The notes beneath the pieces are model-generated. The model ran no database searches. It saw nothing but the letters and a program-made list of their open reading frames with translations, and was not told the origin of the DNA. Below are positions 1 to 7,000 of a stretch of 50,011 nucleotides of DNA, one piece after another (position 1 is the first letter of the stretch; every line of letters starts with the position of its first letter). The DNA comes from Clostridia bacterium (lineage in GTDB: Bacteria; Bacillota; Clostridia; Oscillospirales; Acutalibacteraceae): positions 1-50,011 of the forward strand of contig JAFTVI010000007.1 in assembly GCA_017465825.1 (NCBI GenBank), read 5' to 3'. The position numbers and the translations under genes are program-made.

Positions 1-140
1 AAACTCGTAAAGGTCTGTGGTCGGAGCCTTTCTGAAACCGTCGGGCGGTAGGAGGTGAAACCGATCCACAGTATCCATTACAGTATAGCATACAGTCCTT
101 GGAGAGGGACTCTAATAACTACTACTTTATTATACGAGGA

Positions 141-1018
141 ATGTTATAAAAGGAAAAAGGTTTTTACAAAAAGTTTATCAATATTTTTTAACTTTTGTTT
201 TTATGATTTCAATTTTTTCAATAAGTTCCTATGCGATAAATGTTGGAAAACTTGTTGCCGAAAAAATATAACAATCAACGAATGGGATGAATACAAAAAA
301 GTAGTTTCTAAGACAGATAAGGAACTTTTAGCTCTTGGCTGTACAAAAGAAGATATCATTAATATAAGAAATTTTGATTATGAAAAAGAAATTCGCAATC
401 GTGCTTCATTAGATGATCAAACGTTGAGAAATTACGGATATACAGATGATGAAATAGTAGAATTGCGTAAAGCTGCATCCATGGATGATATTCCAGAAAA
501 TGTCATTCAATCTATTTCTACAGCTACTATGACTTCAAAATTAAGTTATGTTAGTAATGGTTCTCGTACAGAAAATAATGCACCAATGTATTATGTAAAT
601 ATGAAATATCCCTGGTCATGGAGTAGAATTCCTTTCTTTAGAATTGTCGATATGGTTGCTGTCGTGTTTGCCTCGAACACATCAAATAGTTTTACATATT
701 GCGTACAGCCAAACAATAAAGTGCATACTAATCTAATTTCTGTTCATCCTTCATACTCAACCTATAGCCAGGTGGAACCTTGGGTATATTCGACTGAAAA
801 AAGCAAATAGTATTTCAGCTAAATTTGCTTTAGCATTAACCGATGCCGATGGTGTTATAACTCACTTTGCATATAGTGGATATGGCACTTTTCAGTTAAC
901 AAATCGCTCCAACGCAGCAATGTTATATGTGGATGCGGCTTATGGACACACAACAATTAACATTGTTCCAAATTATTCCTTGAGTGGTTCAGGAGTCTCC
1001 CTCGGGATAGATTTTTAG
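141..1018 (+). pseudogene. Frameshifted secreted protein of unknown function
   Basis: The longest open frame here (55-810) joins pieces of different frames. Restoring three 6-base homopolymers gives one coherent exported protein. Removing one T from 184-189 and adding one A at 261-266 yields a signal peptide (Lys/Arg-rich start, then LTFVFMISIFSISSYA) running into KNITINEWDEYKKV. Removing one A from 797-802 joins VEPWVYSTEK to ANSISAKFALALTDADG and carries the protein on to GIDF and a TAG at 1016-1018. A gagga RBS precedes an ATG at 141 that is itself out of frame with the Lys/Arg-rich start, so a further indel near 144-150 is possible. The mature part has a charged helical N-terminal third (SKTDKELLALGCTKEDI) and a Tyr/Ser/Asn-rich, probably beta C-terminal half. 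I do not recognise the family. Either it is a decaying gene or the homopolymers are miscalled. Confidence 0.55.
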
Positions 1019-1163
1019 GTTAGGTATGGATGAACAACACTGCACAGGTTATTTTTATGAGAACTTTACGATAGCCCAAAAATACATATACCATGGAACA
1101 GTATATGGAAAAAACAACACGGGAGGAACAGCCGCATAATTATATGGGCTATAATATAAAAAG

Positions 1164-1397
1164 ATGATTGCAATAATACTGTTAATAATTTTTCTTTTTG
1201 TTGGCTGGATAACACTTATGATACCGCTTTCAGATTCAAATTCAATCCAAATGATTTTAGCTATCGCTATGGGGTTGGTTGCAGTGAATATTGTTAGCTT
1301 TTCTATAATAATACATAAATTAGATTGTTTACAGAAAAATAGTAAAAACAATAAAATTGAAGAGAAGAAAACATCTGAAACAGATAGCATCTCATAA
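1164..1397 (+). CDS. Small two-helix membrane protein, unknown function
   Basis: A 77-residue protein with two strongly hydrophobic helices (about residues 2-20 and 29-50) and a charged Lys/Glu/Ser-rich C-terminal tail (LQKNSKNNKIEEKKTSETDS) likely in the cytoplasm. There is no clear Shine-Dalgarno sequence. The ATG overlaps (ATGA) the stop of a 24-codon frame starting at ATG 1093, so translation may be coupled to that short frame. It lies 146 bases after the broken secreted-protein gene and before a strong terminator, so the two may have formed one transcript. Base composition is AT-rich like the rest of the foreign segment. Function unknown. Confidence 0.5.
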   Translation: MIAIILLIIFLFVGWITLMIPLSDSNSIQMILAIAMGLVAVNIVSFSIIIHKLDCLQKNSKNNKIEEKKTSETDSIS

Positions 1398-1515
1398 GTG
1401 CGGTTTCTATTAACAATTTATAAATTCTCCCCGTATTACTACGGTCAAAAGTTAAAAACGCCAACTTAAAAAATAATATTATTCAAAGGAATGTTAATTG
1501 CTCATGAATCAAATT

Positions 1516-1563
1516 GCCCCGTTGAGATTGCGGTAAATTCTGCTTTCCCAACGGGGCGGTTTT
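1516..1563 (+). terminator. Intrinsic terminator after the small membrane protein
   Basis: A perfect 9-bp stem, GCCCCGTTG (1516-1524) with CAACGGGGC (1549-1557), is followed by GGTTTTGA. It ends the transcript of the 1164-1397 gene. The 24-base loop is long for a terminator. Confidence 0.7.
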
Positions 1564-1600
1564 GATATATAGATACTGCGTTATATTTTTTAAAAAAGCC

Positions 1601-1629
1601 TTGACAAAAGAACAAATGTTCTTTATAAT
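1601..1629 (+). promoter_or_regulatory. Sigma-A promoter with LexA-like operator in its spacer
   Basis: TTGACA (1601-1606) and TATAAT (1624-1629) are both consensus with an exact 17-base spacer. The spacer contains GAACAAATGTTC (1610-1621), which fits the Gram-positive SOS box GAAC-N4-GTTC and extends to a near-palindrome AAGAACAAATGTTCTT. A LexA dimer here would block RNA polymerase. The next plus-strand gene is the relaxase at 2204, so this is the likely promoter of the mobilization genes. LexA binding is inferred from the motif only. Confidence 0.7.
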
Positions 1630-1637
1630 ATATAATT

Positions 1638-1656
1638 GGTAAATAATGTATTTACC
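1638..1656 (+). promoter_or_regulatory. Perfect 8-bp hairpin just after the LexA-type promoter
   Basis: GGTAAATA (1638-1645) and TATTTACC (1649-1656) flank a 3-base loop that is itself ATG. It begins close to the expected transcription start. That ATG opens an 8-codon frame (MYLPYNLI) without a visible RBS. It could be an mRNA 5'-end stabilising hairpin or an operator; no function is demonstrated. Confidence 0.35.
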
Positions 1657-1789
1657 CTACAACTTAATATAAACTGAAACACATATTTTTACTTATTGGC
1701 TTTATGCCACGCATATTATCTGACCGAAGAAAGTATAGTCCGATACTCGGTTAGTAACATACGGACAATCAGAGCTTAAACTTTAAGCC

Positions 1790-1860
1790 GTTACATAGTT
1801 TCAGTACAAACTGTGCGAGAGGATGAAATGTCCTCCCGCTATTTGTGCTGTCTATGTAAC
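1790..1860 (+). other. 71-nt long hairpin in the mobilization leader
   Basis: Three consecutive stem segments pair in register: GTTACATAG (1790-1798) with CTATGTAAC (1852-1860); CAGTACAAA with TTTGTGCTG; GCGAGAGGA with TCCTCCCGC. The loop is TGAAATG. The few mismatches are G-U compatible, which favours an RNA structure. It lies in about 560 bases of leader between the 1601 promoter and the relaxase, with no convincing gene on either strand. It may be a regulatory leader, a small RNA or part of the transfer origin. Confidence 0.5.
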
Positions 1861-2100
1861 TGCTTTTTTGTTTGCTAAAAAACTTTTTCTGAAAATCAGG
1901 AACAATTTTATATGGCTTATTCCCATTACTTGTAGAGGCAATTTCTTTATATAATAACTGCCCCCACAAAAGCATCTTGGGATAAAGGATACTACAGCCA
2001 CCCATACATAGCGAAGCTCGTCTGCGGTATATGCCGCAACTAAAGTTTGTTGCCCCCTTGATAAGCGAAAAATTTTAGTTTAGAGCCTCGCAGAGCCCAC

Positions 2101-2135
2101 TGACATCTTTGCACGGTGAAGGCGTGAAAGTGTCA
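2101..2135 (+). other. Candidate oriT inverted repeat upstream of the relaxase
   Basis: TGACATCTTTGCACG (2101-2115) and CGTGAAAGTGTCA (2123-2135) form an imperfect inverted repeat about 70 bases before the MobV relaxase start. MobV-type transfer origins characteristically sit just upstream of the mob gene and contain such repeats. The nick site cannot be placed from sequence alone. Nothing else recognisable lies in 1861-2100 apart from a short GCGG/CCGC hairpin near 2034. Confidence 0.4.
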
Positions 2136-2203
2136 TAATGGGTTACGTACTTTGGAAAAGTGCGGAACAAATAAAGCAGTAATGCAGGAAGGAGGTTAAA
2201 CCT

Positions 2204-3403
2204 ATGTCAAAGAAAAATTACAGTGTAGCAAGAGTTGTTACTCACACACAAGGCTCAATCGGTAAATGTGAAAGGCATAACGAGAGAAAGAATGAAAGCT
2301 ATGCCAATATGAATGTTGATACGGCTCGGTGTGATATGAATGTGCATTTCAAAGGTTGCGGTGAACTGACCTATAACGAACAACTGAATAAACTCTTGAC
2401 CGAAAAGAAAGTGTGTATGCGAGGTCTTAAAGCTGATGCCAAAGTCTTTGATGAAGTCATATTCGATGTAAACACAGACTACTTCGAAACTCACGGCGGT
2501 TATGAGTATGCCAAGGATTTCTATGAAGAAGCCTACAGATTTGCAGTAGCCTTGTACGGTGAACAGAACATCATCTCTGCTGTAATGCATGCCGATGAAC
2601 TGAATGTAGCGCTAACGGAACAGTACGGAAAGCCTGTGTATCACTATCATATGCATCTTGTAGCTCTGCCCGTTGTTGAGAAACAAATCTTATGGACAAA
2701 GCGGTGCAAGGACAAATCACTTGTAGGAACTGTCAAAGAAACCGTCAATCAGATAAGCCATTCAAAGAAATGGAAGTCGCCTCAGGCAGTTGATGAAAAC
2801 GGCAATGTCATATTTACCGAAAAAGGTAAGCCTGTGCTGATTCCATCTTACAGTATTCTGCAGGATGATTTCTTCAACCATATGCAAAGATCCGGTTTCA
2901 ATGATTTCATCCGTGGTGAAAAAGGCAGTACGGCTGAGCATCTCTCTTGCCTGCAATATGAAATTCAGCAGGACAAGAAACGTCTTGAAGAAATCAAAAG
3001 TCAAGTTGAAAAGGAAGAAATCCGTTACGACGCTATTCAGACCGTGCATAAAACATTCAATGAGATTGACGGTATGGGTAAGAAAACGCTTACGGGAAAA
3101 GTAACAATTTCAAGTGAAGATTTCAATGACCTGAGCACAATGGCGAAACAATCCGTTGTAGCAAGGAGTAAGATTTATGACCTTGAGGGTGAAAATGAAA
3201 GACTCCGAAAAAGGAACTGGGAGTTGCAAAGCAGTATAAACAGACTAAGTAAAAGGCTTCATGAGCTTGAACAGGTCTGTGCACCGTATCTTGAGGCGTT
3301 GAGGCTGATGCCTGAAAAAGTAAAAGCATTTATATCGGATGTGCTGAAAACTGTCCGAAAAGAGAAAACCAACAAAAATATTGATATCAGAAAAGAGAGG
3401 TAA
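2204..3403 (+). CDS. MobV/Pre family mobilization relaxase
   Basis: A 399-residue plasmid-recombination/mobilization enzyme. It would nick the element at oriT, stay covalently attached to the 5' end and lead the strand through the conjugation pore of a helper element. Visible motifs: HNER (25-28) followed by YANMN (33-37), matching MobV motif I, and the metal-site motif HADE (129-132) with HYHMH (147-151). The usual HxDE-x2-PHxH spacing is stretched here by about a dozen residues. The C-terminal 170 residues are charged coiled coil (QDKKRLEEIKSQVEKEE, then LEGENERLRKRNWELQ). A strong GGAGG lies 8-12 bases before ATG 2204. It heads a tight run with the ParB-like and TnpW-like genes. No coupling ATPase or mating-pore genes are present, so it is mobilizable rather than self-transmissible. 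Confidence 0.9.
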   Translation: MSKKNYSVARVVTHTQGSIGKCERHNERKNESYANMNVDTARCDMNVHFKGCGELTYNEQLNKLLTEKKVCMRGLKADAKVFDEVIFDVNTDYFETHGGYEYAKDFYEEAYRFAVALYGEQNIISAVMHADELNVALTEQYGKPVYHYHMHLVALPVVEKQILWTKRCKDKSLVGTVKETVNQISHSKKWKSPQAVDENGNVIFTEKGKPVLIPSYSILQDDFFNHMQRSGFNDFIRGEKGSTAEHLSCLQYEIQQDKKRLEEIKSQVEKEEIRYDAIQTVHKTFNEIDGMGKKTLTGKVTISSEDFNDLSTMAKQSVVARSKIYDLEGENERLRKRNWELQSSINRLSKRLHELEQVCAPYLEALRLMPEKVKAFISDVLKTVRKEKTNKNIDIRKER

Positions 3404-3407
3404 TTAA

Positions 3408-4343
3408 ATGAATAAAGAAGATAATTTTATTAACACCCTGTTTGATAAAACAGAAGAAACCAAAGAAACAGAGGAGGTAAAGCCTCAGACCACAGAAATA
3501 TTGAAAATGCCAATGGAAAGCATTGTCCCGAATTTTAAGAATCCGTATAAGTGCCGTGAAGAGGATATGAAGCCGTTGGAAGACAGTATCCGAGAGAACG
3601 GTATTATTCAGCCTTTGATGGTGCGAAAGGATGATAAAGCTGATGTATATGAAATCATATCGGGACACAGAAGATACCTTGCAGCAACAAGACTTAAAAT
3701 GACAGAGGTTCCCGTTGTTGTATTGGACATAAGCAAAGAGGAAGCTGATATTATCCTTGTTGACAGTAATCTTCACCGTGAGCATATTCTGCCCTCGGAA
3801 AAAGCCTTTGCCTACAAGATGAAAATGGATGCACTTAAAAAGCAGGGAAAACGAACGGATTTAACTTCGGACCCAATGGGTCCAAAGTTGAGTTCTGCAG
3901 AAAAAATCTCACAAGATAGCGAAGACAGTGCAACCCAAATCAAAAGGTATATCCGCCTTACCAACCTTGAAAAATCGCTTCTTAATCTTGTGGATGAAGG
4001 CAGAATAGCAATGCGACCTGCGGTTGAAATCTCATATCTTACTCCCGAAGAACAGATGATGATTTTTGAAACCTATGAGAGTGATGAGGTCACTCCCTCA
4101 CTTGCTCAGGCACAGAAAATGCGAAAACTCTCGGAACAGAATCAGCTTAATGCTGATATGGCGTTATCAATTTTGACAGCACCTAAACCTAATCAGGCTG
4201 AGGCTATAAAGATACCTGAAGAACGTATAAACAAGTTCTTCGGTAAAAATTATACCAAACAGCAGAAAGAGGAGCATATCATAAAAGCTTTGGAATATTA
4301 TCACAAACACCTTCAGCGACAGAGAAACAGGGATGCGAGGTGA
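3408..4343 (+). CDS. ParB/Spo0J-like protein of the mobile element
   Basis: A 311-residue ParB-family protein. Its ParB N-terminal nuclease/CTP-binding fold shows NGIIQPLMVR (64-73), the arginine box SGHRRYLAA (85-93) and DSNLHREHILPSEKA around 118-132. A central DNA-binding part follows (GRIAMRPAVEISYLTPEEQ). The C-terminus is Lys/Gln-rich and helical. It starts 4 bases after the relaxase stop, so the two are co-translated. No ParA is present, which is usual for this gene in Tn4451/Tn1549-like mobile elements. A role in DNA binding, element maintenance or transcription control is more likely than classical segregation. Family assignment is strong; function in the element is inferred. Confidence 0.85.
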   Translation: MNKEDNFINTLFDKTEETKETEEVKPQTTEILKMPMESIVPNFKNPYKCREEDMKPLEDSIRENGIIQPLMVRKDDKADVYEIISGHRRYLAATRLKMTEVPVVVLDISKEEADIILVDSNLHREHILPSEKAFAYKMKMDALKKQGKRTDLTSDPMGPKLSSAEKISQDSEDSATQIKRYIRLTNLEKSLLNLVDEGRIAMRPAVEISYLTPEEQMMIFETYESDEVTPSLAQAQKMRKLSEQNQLNADMALSILTAPKPNQAEAIKIPEERINKFFGKNYTKQQKEEHIIKALEYYHKHLQRQRNRDAR

Positions 4344-4621
4344 GTAAATTGAAAAATATATTTCCCGATGACAAAACCATATTTGTTTTACCGCCTGAGC
4401 CTATTGATGAAAATGAGCTTACAAGCCTTTCTGATATTATGGTGTCCCGCAGTAATGAAACAGTTGTTGACCGAAGTAAAACACGTCGCTTCGGTGAAGA
4501 AACCTTCCAAATGAAAATCGGTGGTACAACCTATGAGGTTTCAACGCATTTCAACCCAAAAGGCAGACAGTGTATCTTTGAACAGTTCAAGGAACTGATT
4601 TTAACTGAAAAATTATTGTAA
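4340..4621 (+). CDS. TnpW-like small transposon protein
   Basis: A small protein resembling TnpW of Tn4451-type elements, especially in KIGGTTYEVSTHFNPKGRQ followed by a FEQFKELIL helix. The frame opens with GTG at 4340, overlapping the ParB-like stop by four bases. An alternative TTG at 4349 is well placed after the AGGTGAG sequence and would give an 90-residue product starting MKNIFPDDKTIFVLP. The molecular function of TnpW proteins is unknown to me. Its position between the ParB-like gene and the recombinase is typical for the element family. Confidence 0.7.
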   Translation: MSKLKNIFPDDKTIFVLPPEPIDENELTSLSDIMVSRSNETVVDRSKTRRFGEETFQMKIGGTTYEVSTHFNPKGRQCIFEQFKELILTEKLL

Positions 4622-4626
4622 TATCA

Positions 4627-4689
4627 CACATTTGAAAAAAGACAATCGGACATTGTAAAATGTGAATATCCTTGCGATGTCCGGTTGTC
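4627..4689 (+). promoter_or_regulatory. Two interleaved hairpins upstream of the recombinase
   Basis: CACATTT (4627-4633) can pair with AAATGTG (4658-4664), while GACAATCGGACATTG (4641-4655) can pair with CGATGTCCGGTTGTC (4675-4689) over 15 bp including G-U pairs. The arms alternate, so the two helices are mutually exclusive or form a pseudoknot. The second helix ends 1 base before the GGAAAGGAG ribosome site of the recombinase. This suggests a leader-level switch on recombinase expression; it could equally be a recombinase binding site. Confidence 0.5.
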
Positions 4690-4706
4690 GGAAAGGAGAA
4701 TATTTA

Positions 4707-6443
4707 ATGACAACTGCAACAAATATTTCAGGACAAACAATAAATGATGAATTAATTACGGCTCTTTACTGCCGTCTTTCAGTTGAAGACATAAAAGATG
4801 ATAAATCCAAAAAGAAGAACGGCAGAGAAGATGAGTCAAACAGTATATCCAATCAGAAACAGATTTTGCTAGACTATTGTAAAAAACACGGATACAAAAA
4901 TACAATGTTTTTCATTGATGACGGTATTTCGGGTACAAGTTTTGACAGAAGCGGATTTAACCAAATGCAACAAATGGTTGAAGAAGGCAAGATTTGCAGA
5001 ATCATAGTAAAAGACCTGTCACGTTTTGGTCGTGAGCAGGTCGAAGCAGGCAGATTAACGCAAATTGTATATCCGTCGCTTGGTGTAACCTTCATTTCTA
5101 TTCAGGAAAATGTAAACAGTTCCACGGGTGACGGTATGGAGATGTTACCATTTTATAACATTTTTAATGAATGGTATGCCGCACAAACCTCAAAGAAAAT
5201 CCGAGCAGTATGGCAATCAAAAGCCAACAACGGTAAGCGAGTATCATCTACTGTACCTTTTGGTTATGTAAAGGATTCATCCAATAAAGAGAAATGGCTT
5301 ATTGATGAACCTGCGGCAGAGGTTGTACGAAAAATATATGATTTGTGTCTTGCAGGGCGTGGTCCTCTGCAAATTGCTCGCATATTGGAATCAGAACAAA
5401 TATTACTTCCGTCAGCGTATTATGAATCTGTCGGCAGAAAACATTCAAATCCTGTTCCTGCTAATCCTTACAGATGGGACCAAAAGACAGTTGTTCACAT
5501 TCTTGAAAACAGACAGTACACAGGATGTGCAGTAAACTTTAAAAGTACGACTGTCAGTTACAAGGTTCATAAGGTGATTCATAATCCGAAAGAAGAATAT
5601 CAGATAATCCCTAATATGCAAGAACCGATTATCAGTGAAGAAAAATGGTTAAGGGTTCAGGAGCTCCGCGAAAACCGCAGAAGAAATACTGCAACGGGAA
5701 AATCGAGTTTATTTTCGGGATTGGTTTATTGCTATGATTGCGGTGCGAAATTACACTTCTGTGCAGCAAAAAGTCTGAATAAGAATCAGGAGTTTTTCAG
5801 ATGTGCAAACTACAAGGACGGCAGAGGCGGAGCCTGTAAAATCCATTATATCCGTAATATCGTGCTTGAGAAGATTGTACTTGAAGCTATACGAAACTTA
5901 GCAGAATTCATTCGTTACAATGAAAAGGTCTTTTTGTATATGATTGCAAAGCAGAATGATGCAATGAGAAAAGCAGAATACGAGAAGCTGAAAAAGACGG
6001 TTGCGGACGGTGAAATCCGTATGAAAGAATTAGATCGCCTTATTGAAAAGGTTTACGAAGACAATGCTCTTGGCAGGATAGATGATGACAGATACAGAAA
6101 GCTGATGTCAAAATATGAACGAGAGCAAAAAGAGCTTACCGTAACTGTTTCGGAGGGTCAGGAAACATTGAAATCTGCTGAGCAGAAATCTGTTGACTTA
6201 AGGTTGCTTCTTCGTACTTTCAGAGAAATGACGGATATACAGGAGCTTACACCGACACTTGTCAATTCACTTATCGAACGTATTGAGGTTCATAACAATG
6301 ACAAATCAAGCGGTCACTGTTTTGTAAAGGTGGACATTTATTTTACAGGTGTCGGAATGATTTGTATTCCGACAGAGGAAGAAATAATTGCTATGATGGA
6401 AGAAGCAAGAAAGAATCCGCAAGAATATCGCATTGTAGCTTAA
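4707..6443 (+). CDS. Large serine recombinase (TnpX/Tn1549 type)
   Basis: A 578-residue large serine recombinase that would excise and integrate the element. ATG 4707 is chosen because AAAGGAG lies just upstream; the open frame reaches back to 4662 without an RBS. The resolvase domain shows ALYCRLSVED with the likely catalytic Ser25, DDGISGTSFDRSGFNQM, and the arginine motif DLSRFGREQVEAGR. The recombinase domain includes VPFGYVKD and NPYRWDQKTVVHILENRQYTG. A zinc ribbon follows (YCYDCGAKL, then FRCANYKDGRGGACKIHYI), then a long coiled coil (about 420-520). It is the last gene of the element and ends just before a strong terminator. Attachment sites could not be located. Confidence 0.9.
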   Translation: MTTATNISGQTINDELITALYCRLSVEDIKDDKSKKKNGREDESNSISNQKQILLDYCKKHGYKNTMFFIDDGISGTSFDRSGFNQMQQMVEEGKICRIIVKDLSRFGREQVEAGRLTQIVYPSLGVTFISIQENVNSSTGDGMEMLPFYNIFNEWYAAQTSKKIRAVWQSKANNGKRVSSTVPFGYVKDSSNKEKWLIDEPAAEVVRKIYDLCLAGRGPLQIARILESEQILLPSAYYESVGRKHSNPVPANPYRWDQKTVVHILENRQYTGCAVNFKSTTVSYKVHKVIHNPKEEYQIIPNMQEPIISEEKWLRVQELRENRRRNTATGKSSLFSGLVYCYDCGAKLHFCAAKSLNKNQEFFRCANYKDGRGGACKIHYIRNIVLEKIVLEAIRNLAEFIRYNEKVFLYMIAKQNDAMRKAEYEKLKKTVADGEIRMKELDRLIEKVYEDNALGRIDDDRYRKLMSKYEREQKELTVTVSEGQETLKSAEQKSVDLRLLLRTFREMTDIQELTPTLVNSLIERIEVHNNDKSSGHCFVKVDIYFTGVGMICIPTEEEIIAMMEEARKNPQEYRIVA

Positions 6444-6448
6444 CAAAG

Positions 6449-6492
6449 AGAGATACGGTGCAACCCCAAACGGGGTTACACCGTATCTCTCA
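6449..6492 (+). terminator. Strong hairpin after the recombinase
   Basis: A 19-bp stem with one mismatch joins 6449-6467 (AGAGATACGGTGCAACCCC) to 6472-6490, with an AAAC loop. There is no U tract after the stem on the plus strand (CAAAAAAC follows), so it may act as a transcript-end or element-end structure rather than a textbook terminator. Confidence 0.55.
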
Positions 6493-6559
6493 AAAAACAT
6501 CCTTATGGGGCGTGCCCATTCGACAAGGTCTTTTTTTCTGGTGGGGGAAGGTGGTCATT

Positions 6560-6610
6560 GTACAGTGCGATAGTTTGATCTCGTCTGCGAGTTTCGGTAC
6601 AGTGCGATAG
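6560..6610. repeat. 14-bp direct repeat at the edge of the mobile segment
   Basis: GTACAGTGCGATAG occurs at 6560-6573 and again at 6597-6610, 37 bases apart. It lies between the recombinase terminator and tRNA-Arg. It may belong to a tRNA-flanking repeat, to attachment DNA or to a regulator site; nothing decides between these. Confidence 0.6.
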
Positions 6611-6632
6611 GGCGGTGCAATCCCACGGGCTA

Positions 6633-6655
6633 AAAACAGTCCACCGGACTGTTTT
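6633..6655. terminator. Symmetric terminator-like hairpin
   Basis: AAAACAGTCC (6633-6642) and GGACTGTTTT (6646-6655) form a perfect 10-bp stem with a 3-base loop. A/T runs on both sides make it able to terminate in both directions. On the minus strand it is the second hairpin after tRNA-Arg. Confidence 0.55.
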
Positions 6656-6690
6656 CTTAACGCCCTTTCGAATCCACCTTCCGTATAGAA

Positions 6691-6720
6691 AACAAAAAAC
6701 CGACCCTATTGGGTCGGTTT
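6691..6720 (-). terminator. Terminator of tRNA-Arg
   Basis: Stem AACCGACCC (6698-6706) with GGGTCGGTT (6711-6719) and loop TATT, followed on the minus strand by TTTTTGTTTT. It starts about a dozen bases downstream of the 3' end of the tRNA. Confidence 0.8.
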
Positions 6721-6731
6721 CCTGTTTTTGG

Positions 6732-6805
6732 CCCGCCCGAAGGGATTCGAACCCCCGCTCTTCAGAATCGGAATCTGCTGCGTTATCCAACTGCGCCACG
6801 GACGG
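6732..6805 (-). tRNA. tRNA-Arg (anticodon CCG)
   Basis: A 74-nt cloverleaf on the minus strand. The acceptor stem CCGTCCG pairs with CGGGCGG (one G-U), with discriminator G. The D arm is GCGC-AGTTGGATA-ACGC. The anticodon loop TTCCGAT places CCG at 6769-6771, reading codon CGG (Arg). The T arm is GGGGG-TTCGAAT-CCCTT. CCA is not encoded. The top pair of the anticodon stem is a G-A mismatch, which slightly weakens the fold. Its 3' end points towards the mobile element, but there is no visible duplication of the tRNA end, and serine recombinases of this type do not usually use tRNA sites. Confidence 0.9.
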
Positions 6806-6808
6806 AAG

Positions 6809-7000
6809 TAAACAATAATTTATCGGCTTTGCCGATAAAAATGAGTAAGTAGCAATTAGCAATGAGTAATGGTGGAAAGGGCGTTGCCCTTTGACCCATT
6901 TTATATAAATCAAGCCCGCAGGGCTTCCTCAATTGCTCATTTCTCACTGCTCATTGCTCATTACAATAATTTATAGGCTCACGCCTATAAATTATTGTTA
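6809..7000. repeat. Foldback element A (heptad arms, subtype AATGAGT)
   Basis: The ends are TAAACAATAATTTATCGG and an inverse copy running into TTGTTA. Each end is itself a small hairpin (TATCGG-ctttg-CCGATA and TATAGG-ctcac-GCCTATA). The arms are 7-mers (AATGAGT, AATTAGC) mirrored by TGCTCAT and TTCTCAC. The core is two hairpins, AAAGGGC-gtt-GCCCTTT and AAGCCC-gca-GGGCTT. The right end contains the TAA stop of ychF. Confidence 0.85.

Noticed and set aside
55-183. N-terminal part of the long open frame starting at 55
   Set aside because: Its residues are not signal-peptide-like and the frame only becomes protein-like after 148; the true start is near 141.
790-815. Programmed ribosomal frameshift at A6 in the secreted-protein gene
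   Set aside because: The heptamer needed for -1 slippage is not in the right phase, and two other frame breaks exist in the same gene, so decay or sequence error is simpler.
1026-1139. 37-residue frame MDEQHCTGYFYENF...
   Set aside because: No convincing ribosome site or recognisable features, and it overlaps another short frame in a different phase.
1769-2005. 78-residue minus-strand frame upstream of the relaxase
   Set aside because: It runs through the 71-nt hairpin, lacks an RBS and has no recognisable domain.
6732-6805. tRNA-Arg as the integration site of the mobile element
   Set aside because: No duplicated tRNA 3' end was seen and the recombinase is of the serine type, which does not normally use tRNA genes.
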